NCBI RefSeq assembly: GCF_023206215.1
Contig: NZ_CP065800.1
Coordinates: 806,001 to 870,000 of the forward strand
Length of the DNA: 64,000 bases
Reading direction: 5' to 3'
From: Butyrivibrio fibrisolvens
GTDB taxonomy: Bacteria; Bacillota; Clostridia; Lachnospirales; Lachnospiraceae
The translations under genes were made by a program, and so were the position numbers. The notes beneath the pieces were generated by a model. It was not told the origin of the DNA and ran no database searches. It was given only the letters and a program-made list of their open reading frames with translations. This document shows, piece by piece, positions 1 through 8,362 of this stretch. The stretch's first letter is position 1; each line of letters starts with the position of its first letter.

Positions 1-1800
1 AATGTACCTTTTAGCTATGGTAGATCAGAAGCAGTAGATGAAAAAGAGGCGCCGGTTAACGTCACCAAGATCAAAGATTCCGGTATCAATGATACCGGTA
101 ATACAGAATCCGGTAATAAAAAAACAAAAGTAATCTTTGCTATATCAGTGATATTAGTAATAGCATTAGTAGCAGGGATCATAGGTTACAGATACTATAT
201 ATCCAAGGATAAAACAGTAGATGAATCGATACCAGAATATATAAATGGTATAACCTATTGCGAGAAAGGTGTTATCTATGTAGATACCGATGTAACGGAT
301 GATGCTCCTTCTCTTAAACTGGCAACAGTGGATGAAGCGCTGGTTAAAGACTGCGAATTCTATTATCTGTCTATTTTTAACCCGGATACTACAAGGATAT
401 ATTACATAACAGACCTTGAACAGAAGAAGACTACAATCTGCGGATCTTTGTACTCTATAGCCACCAAAGATATAACTAATGATCCTGATGAAAATAAAAA
501 AAGATCTACACTTATATCCAAAGAAGTAAAAGGATACTTTACAACATCAGGTGATGACAACTCTATTTTGTACGACACCTTAAGTGATGAAATATACATC
601 TATTCAGATAATGGTAACGAATATCTTATGGATGGTAAGGATATACTCGTCATCAACACCTTCTATAACACAGAAAGCTCTCATCTTATCACAGTACAGC
701 GAGGAAATCTTAAAAATGTGACATTATCAACAGGTTTATATATGGGCGCAACCTACGAGATATACCATTACGATACTGCTACCAAAAAACTCCGACTTAT
801 AGATGATGATGTTGCTATGATCCCTACAGGAAAAGATGACAAATTGGTATATCTAAAAGGCGAAAATTATCTGACTGAAGGCGCAGATATGTATATGTGC
901 GATATAACACCTGAAGGCATCAAGACAGAAAAGCTTGCAGAAGACGTCACTGATCTGGTATCAACAACGATCACAGATGACATAACACATATCGCTTATG
1001 CAACCAAAGGTGAACATACTGACGATTATACCTTTCATCTGTACTCCTATGATAACGGTGTTGTAACAGACATCGGAGAGACAGAAAATGTAGATATTTA
1101 TTCCGAATATGTAACTTTTTTTGACTACTATGAACCTGATGATGAGGAAGAAGACAAGACTCAGTATTATAACACTGGATCCTCAGAAATATACAAATCT
1201 CCTTTTGGAGAAGTTATAGAGATACAGGAAGCTCTGCAAAGAGGCAAGCTAATGATCCAGGCCCTTGATGATAACGGTATAAGCTGCGTCTATATGTGTG
1301 ATATAGAATACGGTAAAGAAATCACAGACTATGAACTTCTAGCTTACAACGCTTCCATATCCGGTATATATGCAAAAAGGTATCTATTCTATGTTTCAGG
1401 TCAGAAGACCAGAAATATGTATCTTTCATCACAAGAAGGGGACCGCCTGATACTGCGCGATGTCCCAAAGGATGAAAGCCTGTATTTCAAAGCAACACCT
1501 TATATAGATGATAATTTATACTATTTTGTCGTAGATCTGCTGGAAAGCGATGGAAACTCCAGTATATACGATCTGTATGTTAGAAATGATGAAGATAAAT
1601 CCTTAAAGCGACTGGATACAATGGTAGAAGACATATCCATAACCGGAAAAGGTGCTGTCTACTGCAAAGATGAAGCCTTATACTACTACGGAGCAGATAC
1701 CAAAAAAACAACCAAGATAGCTGATAGTTATTATTATTGTCAGGTTGGAAACCAGTACGAAACAAGCGCTTCAACACTTACGTACATAAATACATATTAA
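1..1800 (+). CDS. Membrane-anchored extracytoplasmic protein of unknown function (5' partial)
   Basis: The reading frame is open from base 1, so the real start lies left of the window; the GTG at 148 falls inside the membrane segment and is unlikely to be the start. A hydrophilic Asp/Glu/Lys-rich stretch is followed by one membrane helix (about bases 127-200: KVIFAISVILVIALVAG, then IIGYRYY), and the remaining ~530 residues are outside, rich in Tyr, Asp and Thr with recurring beta-strand-like patterns (YLKGENY, YSYDNG, YYGADTK) suggestive of a WD40/propeller-like repeat fold. No catalytic motif is seen. This build (short cytoplasmic part, one helix, propeller-like outer part) is common in Lachnospiraceae surface proteins. 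Function unknown. Confidence 0.75.
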   Translation, partial: NVPFSYGRSEAVDEKEAPVNVTKIKDSGINDTGNTESGNKKTKVIFAISVILVIALVAGIIGYRYYISKDKTVDESIPEYINGITYCEKGVIYVDTDVTDDAPSLKLATVDEALVKDCEFYYLSIFNPDTTRIYYITDLEQKKTTICGSLYSIATKDITNDPDENKKRSTLISKEVKGYFTTSGDDNSILYDTLSDEIYIYSDNGNEYLMDGKDILVINTFYNTESSHLITVQRGNLKNVTLSTGLYMGATYEIYHYDTATKKLRLIDDDVAMIPTGKDDKLVYLKGENYLTEGADMYMCDITPEGIKTEKLAEDVTDLVSTTITDDITHIAYATKGEHTDDYTFHLYSYDNGVVTDIGETENVDIYSEYVTFFDYYEPDDEEEDKTQYYNTGSSEIYKSPFGEVIEIQEALQRGKLMIQALDDNGISCVYMCDIEYGKEITDYELLAYNASISGIYAKRYLFYVSGQKTRNMYLSSQEGDRLILRDVPKDESLYFKATPYIDDNLYYFVVDLLESDGNSSIYDLYVRNDEDKSLKRLDTMVEDISITGKGAVYCKDEALYYYGADTKKTTKIADSYYYCQVGNQYETSASTLTYINTY

Positions 1801-1805
1801 AGAAC

Positions 1806-1849
1806 TGGTGAATTTTGGAATATATGTAACTTGTGGTGTAAATTGGAAC
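1806..1849 (+). repeat. Two isolated iteron-like repeats
   Basis: TGGTGAATTTTGGAAT (1806-1821) is identical over 16 bases to iterons at 43182 and, except for the last base, 43265 in the rep origin; TGGTGTAAATTGGAAC (1834-1849) is a diverged copy 28 bp downstream in the same orientation. They lie just behind a stop codon, about 41 kb from the main array. They could be remote Rep-binding (handcuffing) sites or relics. Confidence 0.7.
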
Positions 1850-2027
1850 ATAATAATGTACAAACCTATAGCTACTGTAAAATAAAGCTTTCAAAACCAC
1901 TATATCTTGTATAACAATTATTTTTTGGTACAAATAACAGCTTGTATCGGAATAATGTATTGTATATAATGAAAATATGGTGAAGAAGAAAATATTTGCA
2001 AGTCTATCAAATAGAATGCAATTTCCA

Positions 2028-2067
2028 AAAAGGACATGAAACAGGGTTCTCCTGTGTCATGTCCTTT
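2028..2067 (+). terminator. Hairpin upstream of the PhoH-like gene
   Basis: Long stem formed by AAAGGACATGA with TCATGTCCTTT, extended by ACAGG/CCTGT, with a short loop. It has no T-run after it, so it may be a leader structure of the next gene or a weak terminator. The rest of 1850-2115 shows nothing recognisable. Confidence 0.5.
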
Positions 2068-2132
2068 GCGCATTTCAGGGGGCGCGACATAGATTTTCTT
2101 CTTAAATAGGGAGATTGGAGGAATCTGCACGT

Positions 2133-3512
2133 ATGAAGAAGACATATGTAATCGACACTAATGTTCTGATTCAGGCTCCGTACGCGCTTGAATGCTTCGA
2201 GGACAATAACCTTGTACTTCCACTGGTAGTACTCGAAGAGCTTGACAGACTCAAGAATGCAGATGGTGAGAAAGGAGCTAATGCTAGGGCTGCAGTACGT
2301 TATCTTGAAAACTTGAGGATGAACGGGGATCTATTAAAAGGAGTTGAACTAAAAGGAGGAGGAAGTGTCAGGGTTGAAAAGAACTGCATAAATGTAGAGC
2401 TTCCGGAAGACCTTCCTGATGACAAAGCAGATAACAGAATCCTCCAGGTATGTAAGGGCCTTATAGTTGAAAACCAGGAAGGCCAGCAGATAGTACTGGT
2501 AACCAAAGATCTTCTGCTTAGGATCAAAGCCCATATCATAGGTATCAAGGCAGAAGACTTCACAACAGAGCAGATAACAGATGAAGACGAACTCTACACA
2601 GGACGAAATGAAGTATTTGTACCTGAAGAAGAGATCGACAATTTCAAAAAAGACGGGATACCTGTAGAATGCCTGTATGATACAGACGAGCAGGGAGAAA
2701 GAGTCGAACTTATTTTCCATGAAAATGAATTTGTAATACTAAAGCCGGATCAGTCAGACAGGAAGTCACTTCTTGGACGAATACATAATGGCAAAGTCGT
2801 ACCTTTAAAGTACAAAAAGTGTAAGCCTTACGGAGTAACCCCAAGAAACGTAGGACAGTACTTCATGCAGGAAGCCCTTATGGCAAGTGCTCAAGAAGCA
2901 CCTCTTGTAATAATAAAAGGTATGGCCGGCACCGCCAAGACCTTCTATTCACTTGCAGTAGGCCTTGAGAAGGTATTCAACAATGTAACCGGCGAATACA
3001 GAAGGATCATAGTATGTCGTCCAAACGCACAGTTTGATGATGATATAGGCTTCCTTCCGGGAGACGAGCAGGAGAAGATAGCTCCTCTCATGAGGCCTAT
3101 AATCGATAACCTTGAACAGATCCTTGACTCCGATGAAGCAGAAAGGTACGAAGACGAAGAACAACTTTCTGACAAGATAGCTGAGATCTTCGATAGAGGC
3201 ATCATCCAGACAGAAGCCCTTAACTTCATCAGAGGCCGCTCCATTGCCAAGACCTATCTCATCATAGATGAAGCTCAGAATATGACCCCTAATCAGGCTA
3301 AGGGTATCATCACAAGAGCAGGTAAGGATACCAAGATAATACTCCTTGGTGATCCCAACCAGATTGATAAGCCCTTCCTTGATAAAAGAACTAACGGCCT
3401 ATCCTATGCAGCCAAGTGTATGAAAGACAGCCCTTACTGCTGGCAGCTGACCCTGTCCGCAGAAGAATGCGAAAGATCCAGCCTTGCAATGGATGCGATC
3501 AAGAGATTATAA
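2133..3512 (+). CDS. PIN-domain/PhoH-family ATPase (PhoH2-like)
   Basis: Two-domain protein of 459 residues. The N-terminal PIN ribonuclease domain begins at once (KKTYVIDTNVLIQ, acidic D8; further acidic residues E39, D42 and DDKADNRIL), and the C-terminal half is a PhoH P-loop ATPase with Walker A GMAGTAKT (about residue 263) and Walker B LIIDEAQN (about 377). The family is thought to couple ATP-driven RNA unwinding to PIN RNase cleavage. The start was set at the ATG at 2133 because GGAGG sits 11 bases upstream; an in-frame TTG at 2115 lies before that site. Single gene, followed by a strong terminator. Family assignment is firm; the physiological role is inferred. Confidence 0.92.
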   Translation: MKKTYVIDTNVLIQAPYALECFEDNNLVLPLVVLEELDRLKNADGEKGANARAAVRYLENLRMNGDLLKGVELKGGGSVRVEKNCINVELPEDLPDDKADNRILQVCKGLIVENQEGQQIVLVTKDLLLRIKAHIIGIKAEDFTTEQITDEDELYTGRNEVFVPEEEIDNFKKDGIPVECLYDTDEQGERVELIFHENEFVILKPDQSDRKSLLGRIHNGKVVPLKYKKCKPYGVTPRNVGQYFMQEALMASAQEAPLVIIKGMAGTAKTFYSLAVGLEKVFNNVTGEYRRIIVCRPNAQFDDDIGFLPGDEQEKIAPLMRPIIDNLEQILDSDEAERYEDEEQLSDKIAEIFDRGIIQTEALNFIRGRSIAKTYLIIDEAQNMTPNQAKGIITRAGKDTKIILLGDPNQIDKPFLDKRTNGLSYAAKCMKDSPYCWQLTLSAEECERSSLAMDAIKRL

Positions 3513-3663
3513 AATATACGTGATAGGCGTTGTATTCTCAAAGCCTTAGATGATGCAGACAGAATATAGATTATTACAACTCCAGTCAAGTGTAGCGAAT
3601 AATAATTATTATAAGTTAGTCAAAGTCTTACTGCTCTGAGTAGCAGTATTAACAGTATAGTGT

Positions 3664-3703
3664 GCAAAAAGCGTCTGTGTCTGAAGGCATGGACGCTTTT
3701 TGC
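3664..3703 (+). terminator. Intrinsic terminator-like hairpin after the PhoH-like gene
   Basis: GCAAAAAGCGTC pairs with GGACGCTTTTTGC (loop about 16 nt). A second small hairpin (TTGGGCAT/ATGCCCAA, 3714-3735) follows at once. The rest of the 3513-3878 gap is AT-rich with no gene seen. Confidence 0.75.
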
Positions 3704-3878
3704 GGGTTCTCAGTTGGGCATGCTGATATGCCCAAGTATAAAGTTTTAATATACAATACAAAATATGAAATAGATATAGTAAGTAAGAATGTTCGAATTG
3801 ATAATGGTATGGAATATCGTTAAAATATAAGATATAACCTAAATCTGATATATAAAATCAATATAGGGAGCGTTGGGG

Positions 3879-6800
3879 ATGATCAAGAAAAGACTGCTGG
3901 AACTTCTGGAAGATGCGCTTAAATATATCAAAGAACAGATCATATGGAAGGTGCTTGGTCTTATAAGTCAGATAGTGATCGTTATCTGTATATCAAGTAT
4001 AATCTCTAAAGTCGTGACTGTAGGCATGACTTTGATTAACGGAAGAGAAGCATCCGTTAGTGCAGGTTCATTTATTAAATATATAGTTCCTGCGATTATT
4101 TGTATAGTTCTAAGATTTATTTTTGACAAAAAAGAAACAGAAAGCTCTTTTAACGCAAGTGCAGATGTTAAGAAGATTCTGAGACAGAAGATATATGATA
4201 AACTTCTAAGTCTTGGTTCTTCTTATAAGGAGAAGGTTTCATCAGCCGAAGTAACACAGCTTATGACAGAGGGTGTGGATCAGTTAGAGACATATTTTGG
4301 ACTGTATCTGTCGCAGCTTTTCTATGCACTTATAGCGCCTGTCATTCTTTTTATTGTCACTTGTTTTATCAGTATACGGGCAGCTGTCATACTCCTTGTA
4401 TTCGTTCCTCTTATCCCAATCTCAATAGTTGTAGTCCAGAAGATCGCAAAAAGGCTTCTTAACAGATACTGGAGCATGTATGCAAGCCTTGGAGACAGCT
4501 TCCTTGATAATATTCAAGGTCTTACTACTCTTAAGATCTACCAGAGCGATCAATATGCAGCCAATAAGATGGATGGCGAATCCGAACACTTCAGGAATGT
4601 CACAATGAAGGTTCTGACTATGCAGCTCAACTCCACAAGTGTCATGGACATCATGGCATATGGCGGCACAGCAGCAGGTATCATCGTATCACTATCAGAA
4701 TATTCCAAAAACAGTATCACGCTTTCAGGAGCGCTTACTATAATCCTACTTGCAGCAGAATTCTTCCTTCCTATGAGGAGGCTTGGTTCATATTTCCACA
4801 TAGCTATGAACGGAATGGCCGCAAGTGACAAGATATTTAACCTTCTGGATCTTGAAGAGCCGGCGGAAGGGGAAGAGGATTTTCCAGAGGATGCTGATTG
4901 CATAACTTTTGACAAGGTATTTTTTTCCTATGATAAAAATACTAATGATAAAGATAGCAGTGATAGAGATATTGGTAATAAAGATGATAGTAATAAAGAA
5001 ACCAGTAATAAAGAAGCTGTAAGTTTTGGAAAAGTTCCTGTCACAGATACAGCACTGTCACCCTCTGATAATCCTGATGATATAGGTCTTATTAATAGAC
5101 AGAAGGAAAAAGGAGCTGTTCTTAAAGCTGTAAACATGAAGATCCCCAAAGGAAGCTTTACAGCTATAGTCGGCGTATCAGGAAGCGGCAAGAGCACCAT
5201 TGCATCTCTTCTTATGGGCAGGCAAAAGAATTATCAGGGCTCCATCAAGATAGGCGACAAAGAGATATCTTTAATAAAAGAAAATGAGCTTTTTAAGAAT
5301 ATAACGCTTGTTTCATCCGGAGCAATCCTGTTCAAAGGTACTATCAGAGACAATCTGGCAATCGCAGGGTGCAACAGATCAAAAGATAAAGAATGTGCAA
5401 GTAATGAATCTACAGAACAAAAATCTGCTCATAATGAATCAGCCAATACAATAACCGACGAGCTGATGCTAGAAGCGCTTAAGAAAGTAAATCTCTTAAC
5501 ACTAAATAGTAATGCTGCTGAGAATATTCTGGACATGGAGATCCTTGAAAACGCGTCAAACCTCTCAGGCGGCCAGAAGCAAAGACTTGCAATAGCAAGA
5601 GCCCTTCTACATGATACCGACATCTATATCTTCGATGAAGCAACCTCCAATATAGATGCCGAGTCAGAAGAGATGATCATGACGGCTATTAAGGATATAG
5701 CCAGGGATCACACAGTTATTCTTATAACTCACAGGCTTGCTAATGTAGTAGATGCTGACAAGATATATATGCTCAAAGATGGATGCATACAAGAAGAGGG
5801 AACTCATAAGGATCTTATGAACCACTTCGGAAGCTATGCACTGCTTTTTAATGCACAGCAGAAACTTGAAAATTACAACGGCGGCAAGTGTAAGACAGGC
5901 AAGATGCCGGTTCACAAGGCTGCAGCGACATCCGGCAATGCAGCAGCTATACAGGTTCCTATCTCCGAAAGCAAGAATGATAGAAATAAAAAGAATCTGC
6001 GCACGATAAAAGACCTTGCCTCTTTGGTAAAACCGCTTATGCCTATAATGATCCTTGCGATAACTCTTGGAGTTTTGGGATTTTTATGCGCTGTATTCCT
6101 GACGGTGCGAGCAGCTATGATCCTTGCAGGAGGAAGTGCTGCAGCAGATAGCGTATCCGGCAATATTACCGCCATATCTTTTTCCAGAGCAGCTGCTATA
6201 TCACTTGTAATAATGGCAGTTCTTAGAGGATTACTCCACTATGCAGAGCAGTACTGTAACCACTTTATTGCATTCAAGCTCCTTGCGCTTATAAGGCACA
6301 AAGTCTTCTCTGCTCTTAGAAGACTGTCACCGGCAAAGCTCGAAGGACGAGACAAGGGCAATATAATTGCTATACTCACATCTGACATAGAGCTTTTGGA
6401 AGTGTTCTATGCACATACTATATCGCCTGTATTTATCGCTATTATCATGACGATCATAATGGTGATCTTCGAATGGCGCATATATCCCATAGCCGGAGTC
6501 ATCGCTCTTATAGCATATATAGTTGTTGGAGTCGTGATCCCTGTTATAAACGGAAAACGTGGAAGTGATGAAGGCAGGGAATATAGAGAGAACTTTGGAG
6601 AGCTTAATTCCTACGTCCTTGAAAGCCTTAGAGGCCTTGATGAGACGATCCAATATGGAAGCGGCGAAATAAGACAAAAGGCAATTATAGATAAATCCAC
6701 AAAACTTACAACTATATCCAGGAAACTGTCCGAATATCAGGGTGACCAAACCGCAGTAACAGATATAACTATCCAGATATCGTCCTGGATCATGCTCCTT

Positions 6801-8108
6801 GCTGTCATATATGCAGGATCTGCAACCTTTGAAAATCCGGGACATATAATAATCGCAGTAGTAGCCATCATGAGTTCCTTTGGACCAGTGATCGCTCTTT
6901 CCAATCTGTCCAACAACCTGGTGCAGACTATGGCAAGTGCTGCAAGAGTCCTTGATCTGTTAAAAGAAACTCCTGTTGTTTCGGAAAATACGGATGGCAA
7001 ATGCCTATATCCCAAGGTTGAGAGTATATATACCGATAATATATCTTTCACCTATGGCAAAGAGCCTGTATTAAAAGACTTAAGTATAGGCTTCCCAAGA
7101 GGCCAGATATTGGGAATCCACGGTCCTTCCGGCTGCGGCAAGTCAACACTTCTAAAACTCCTAATGAGATTCTGGGATGTCTCAGCTGGAAGCGTAAGGA
7201 TCATAGCAAGTGATACTGATCCTACTGCCGGAAATGAAGATCAGAAGGATGTTAATAAAGGTTCAGGCACTGATTCCAAAGATAGATCGCCAAATGCAGA
7301 TAATACCGGCTTAAAAGGATCAGACACAGCTGATAAATCGCAGAAAAGCGCCACAAACAAAGGCGCTATAACTGAAGGAAATCCTGCAGATAATGAATCA
7401 CCAGCAGAGCCAAAACCGCCAAAGCCAATGACTGCGATCGAGATGCTAAAAGCTATGCAGGCTGCCAAGGAAGAGCAGATAAGGGTCAAGAAAGAGCATG
7501 AAAATGCCTTCCTTGAAAAATCCAAAGCTCTTGCAAAACAAAAAGAAGAAGCCAGAAAAAAGGCAACTCTTGAAGCTGAAAAAGTTGAAAAGCAAAACCG
7601 CATGACATTATTGCAGCGAATCAATTCGCTAATGCCAAAAGCTGAAGATAAGGAAAGATCTAAAGACATTAAAGATGTACAGACAAAGAGCCTTAGACAT
7701 CTCGAATCTTATGTAACACAAGATACCTATATCTTCCACGATACAATCGCTGCCAATATAGGTATTGGCAGGATCAATGCCACTTTGGAAGAAATACAGG
7801 ATGCTGCCAAAAAAGCCTCACTTCATGACTTTATCATGAGCCTCCCTGATAAGTATGAAACCCAGGTAGGAGAACTTGGAGACACCTTATCAGGCGGGGA
7901 ACGCCAGAGGATAGGTATAGCCAGAGCCTTCCTTGCAGATGCTGACATTATACTCCTTGATGAGCCCACCAGTAACCTCGATAGCCTTAATGAAGGCATA
8001 ATTCTCAAGTCTCTCAAGGAAGCATCCAAGGATAAGACAGTGATAATCGTATCTCACAGAGATTCAACAATGGCCGTTGCTGATAACGTATACAGCTTCG
8101 AACAATGA
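3879..8108 (+). CDS. Fused CydDC-like ABC exporter (two TMD-NBD halves in one chain)
   Basis: One 1409-residue polypeptide holds two complete ABC exporter halves, where relatives usually use two separate ~570-residue subunits. Half 1: about six membrane helices, then an ATPase with Walker A GVSGSGKST (432), signature LSGGQ (562), Walker B IYIFDEATSN and switch His ITHR. Half 2: membrane domain from about 710, Walker A GPSGCGKST (1082), LSGGE (1337), ILLDEPTSN, VSHR. The layout resembles CydD/CydC (thiol or heme export in cytochrome bd assembly), but the substrate cannot be read off. Oddities: Asp/Ser/Asn/Lys-rich insertions near residues 350-410 and 500-525, and a ~160-residue charged, partly coiled-coil insertion (about 1109-1271) inside the second ATPase. 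Start ATG 3879 has GGGAG 8 bases upstream; a TTG at 3873 is less likely. Confidence 0.88.
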   Translation: MIKKRLLELLEDALKYIKEQIIWKVLGLISQIVIVICISSIISKVVTVGMTLINGREASVSAGSFIKYIVPAIICIVLRFIFDKKETESSFNASADVKKILRQKIYDKLLSLGSSYKEKVSSAEVTQLMTEGVDQLETYFGLYLSQLFYALIAPVILFIVTCFISIRAAVILLVFVPLIPISIVVVQKIAKRLLNRYWSMYASLGDSFLDNIQGLTTLKIYQSDQYAANKMDGESEHFRNVTMKVLTMQLNSTSVMDIMAYGGTAAGIIVSLSEYSKNSITLSGALTIILLAAEFFLPMRRLGSYFHIAMNGMAASDKIFNLLDLEEPAEGEEDFPEDADCITFDKVFFSYDKNTNDKDSSDRDIGNKDDSNKETSNKEAVSFGKVPVTDTALSPSDNPDDIGLINRQKEKGAVLKAVNMKIPKGSFTAIVGVSGSGKSTIASLLMGRQKNYQGSIKIGDKEISLIKENELFKNITLVSSGAILFKGTIRDNLAIAGCNRSKDKECASNESTEQKSAHNESANTITDELMLEALKKVNLLTLNSNAAENILDMEILENASNLSGGQKQRLAIARALLHDTDIYIFDEATSNIDAESEEMIMTAIKDIARDHTVILITHRLANVVDADKIYMLKDGCIQEEGTHKDLMNHFGSYALLFNAQQKLENYNGGKCKTGKMPVHKAAATSGNAAAIQVPISESKNDRNKKNLRTIKDLASLVKPLMPIMILAITLGVLGFLCAVFLTVRAAMILAGGSAAADSVSGNITAISFSRAAAISLVIMAVLRGLLHYAEQYCNHFIAFKLLALIRHKVFSALRRLSPAKLEGRDKGNIIAILTSDIELLEVFYAHTISPVFIAIIMTIIMVIFEWRIYPIAGVIALIAYIVVGVVIPVINGKRGSDEGREYRENFGELNSYVLESLRGLDETIQYGSGEIRQKAIIDKSTKLTTISRKLSEYQGDQTAVTDITIQISSWIMLLAVIYAGSATFENPGHIIIAVVAIMSSFGPVIALSNLSNNLVQTMASAARVLDLLKETPVVSENTDGKCLYPKVESIYTDNISFTYGKEPVLKDLSIGFPRGQILGIHGPSGCGKSTLLKLLMRFWDVSAGSVRIIASDTDPTAGNEDQKDVNKGSGTDSKDRSPNADNTGLKGSDTADKSQKSATNKGAITEGNPADNESPAEPKPPKPMTAIEMLKAMQAAKEEQIRVKKEHENAFLEKSKALAKQKEEARKKATLEAEKVEKQNRMTLLQRINSLMPKAEDKERSKDIKDVQTKSLRHLESYVTQDTYIFHDTIAANIGIGRINATLEEIQDAAKKASLHDFIMSLPDKYETQVGELGDTLSGGERQRIGIARAFLADADIILLDEPTSNLDSLNEGIILKSLKEASKDKTVIIVSHRDSTMAVADNVYSFEQ

Positions 8109-8109
8109 T

Positions 8110-8201
8110 CCCTGGAACGTAGGTACGGGACCATTTTACAAAAAGATCCCTTAGGGCGTAATTAAGAGATCAAAAAAGGTCCCTTACCTACGTCCCCAGG
8201 G
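8110..8201 (+). other. Long imperfect inverted repeat between the ABC exporter and leuS
   Basis: CCCTGG..CGTAGGTA..GGGACC (8110-8132) pairs with GGTCCC..TACCTACG..CCAGGG (8178-8201), starting two bases after the exporter stop codon. The loop region holds a second short pairing (GATC..GATC). The following T-rich ATTTATTTTTG suggests a terminator for the exporter; it lies upstream of the leuS promoter, so it is not a T-box. No T-box motif is present. Confidence 0.6.
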
Positions 8202-8212
8202 TTCATTTATTT

Positions 8213-8241
8213 TTGACAGTAAAGCTTTAATTTGCTACAAT
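8213..8241 (+). promoter_or_regulatory. sigma-A promoter of leuS
   Basis: TTGACA (8213-8218), 17-bp spacer, TACAAT (8236-8241): near-perfect housekeeping promoter. Transcription would begin near 8248, giving a ~115-nt leader before the leuS start. Confidence 0.85.
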
Positions 8242-8257
8242 TACGACAGTTTTTGAT

Positions 8258-8292
8258 GCCTTGGAACATACACCATCTTCCGAGGCTTTTTA
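8258..8292 (+). terminator. Leader terminator (attenuator candidate) of leuS
   Basis: GCCTTGGAA pairs with TTCCGAGGC (one G-U pair, 11-nt loop), followed directly by TTTTTATT. It lies only about 10 nt after the predicted transcription start and 70 nt before leuS, so the gene is read only if this hairpin is bypassed. The control mechanism is unknown. Confidence 0.65.
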
Positions 8293-8362
8293 TTAGATTA
8301 GTATAGAGCAGGGCGCTTTTATATTTATAAAAAAGAGCACCGGTGCCGGAATGGAGATCGCA

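Noticed and set aside
6327..6845. Minus-strand open frame of 172 codons inside the ABC exporter gene
   Set aside because: Shadow of the second membrane domain of the exporter; no family features and no ribosome site.
8110..8362. T-box riboswitch upstream of leuS
   Set aside because: No conserved AGGGTGGNACCGCG-type T-box sequence, and the promoter lies after the long inverted repeat, leaving too little leader.
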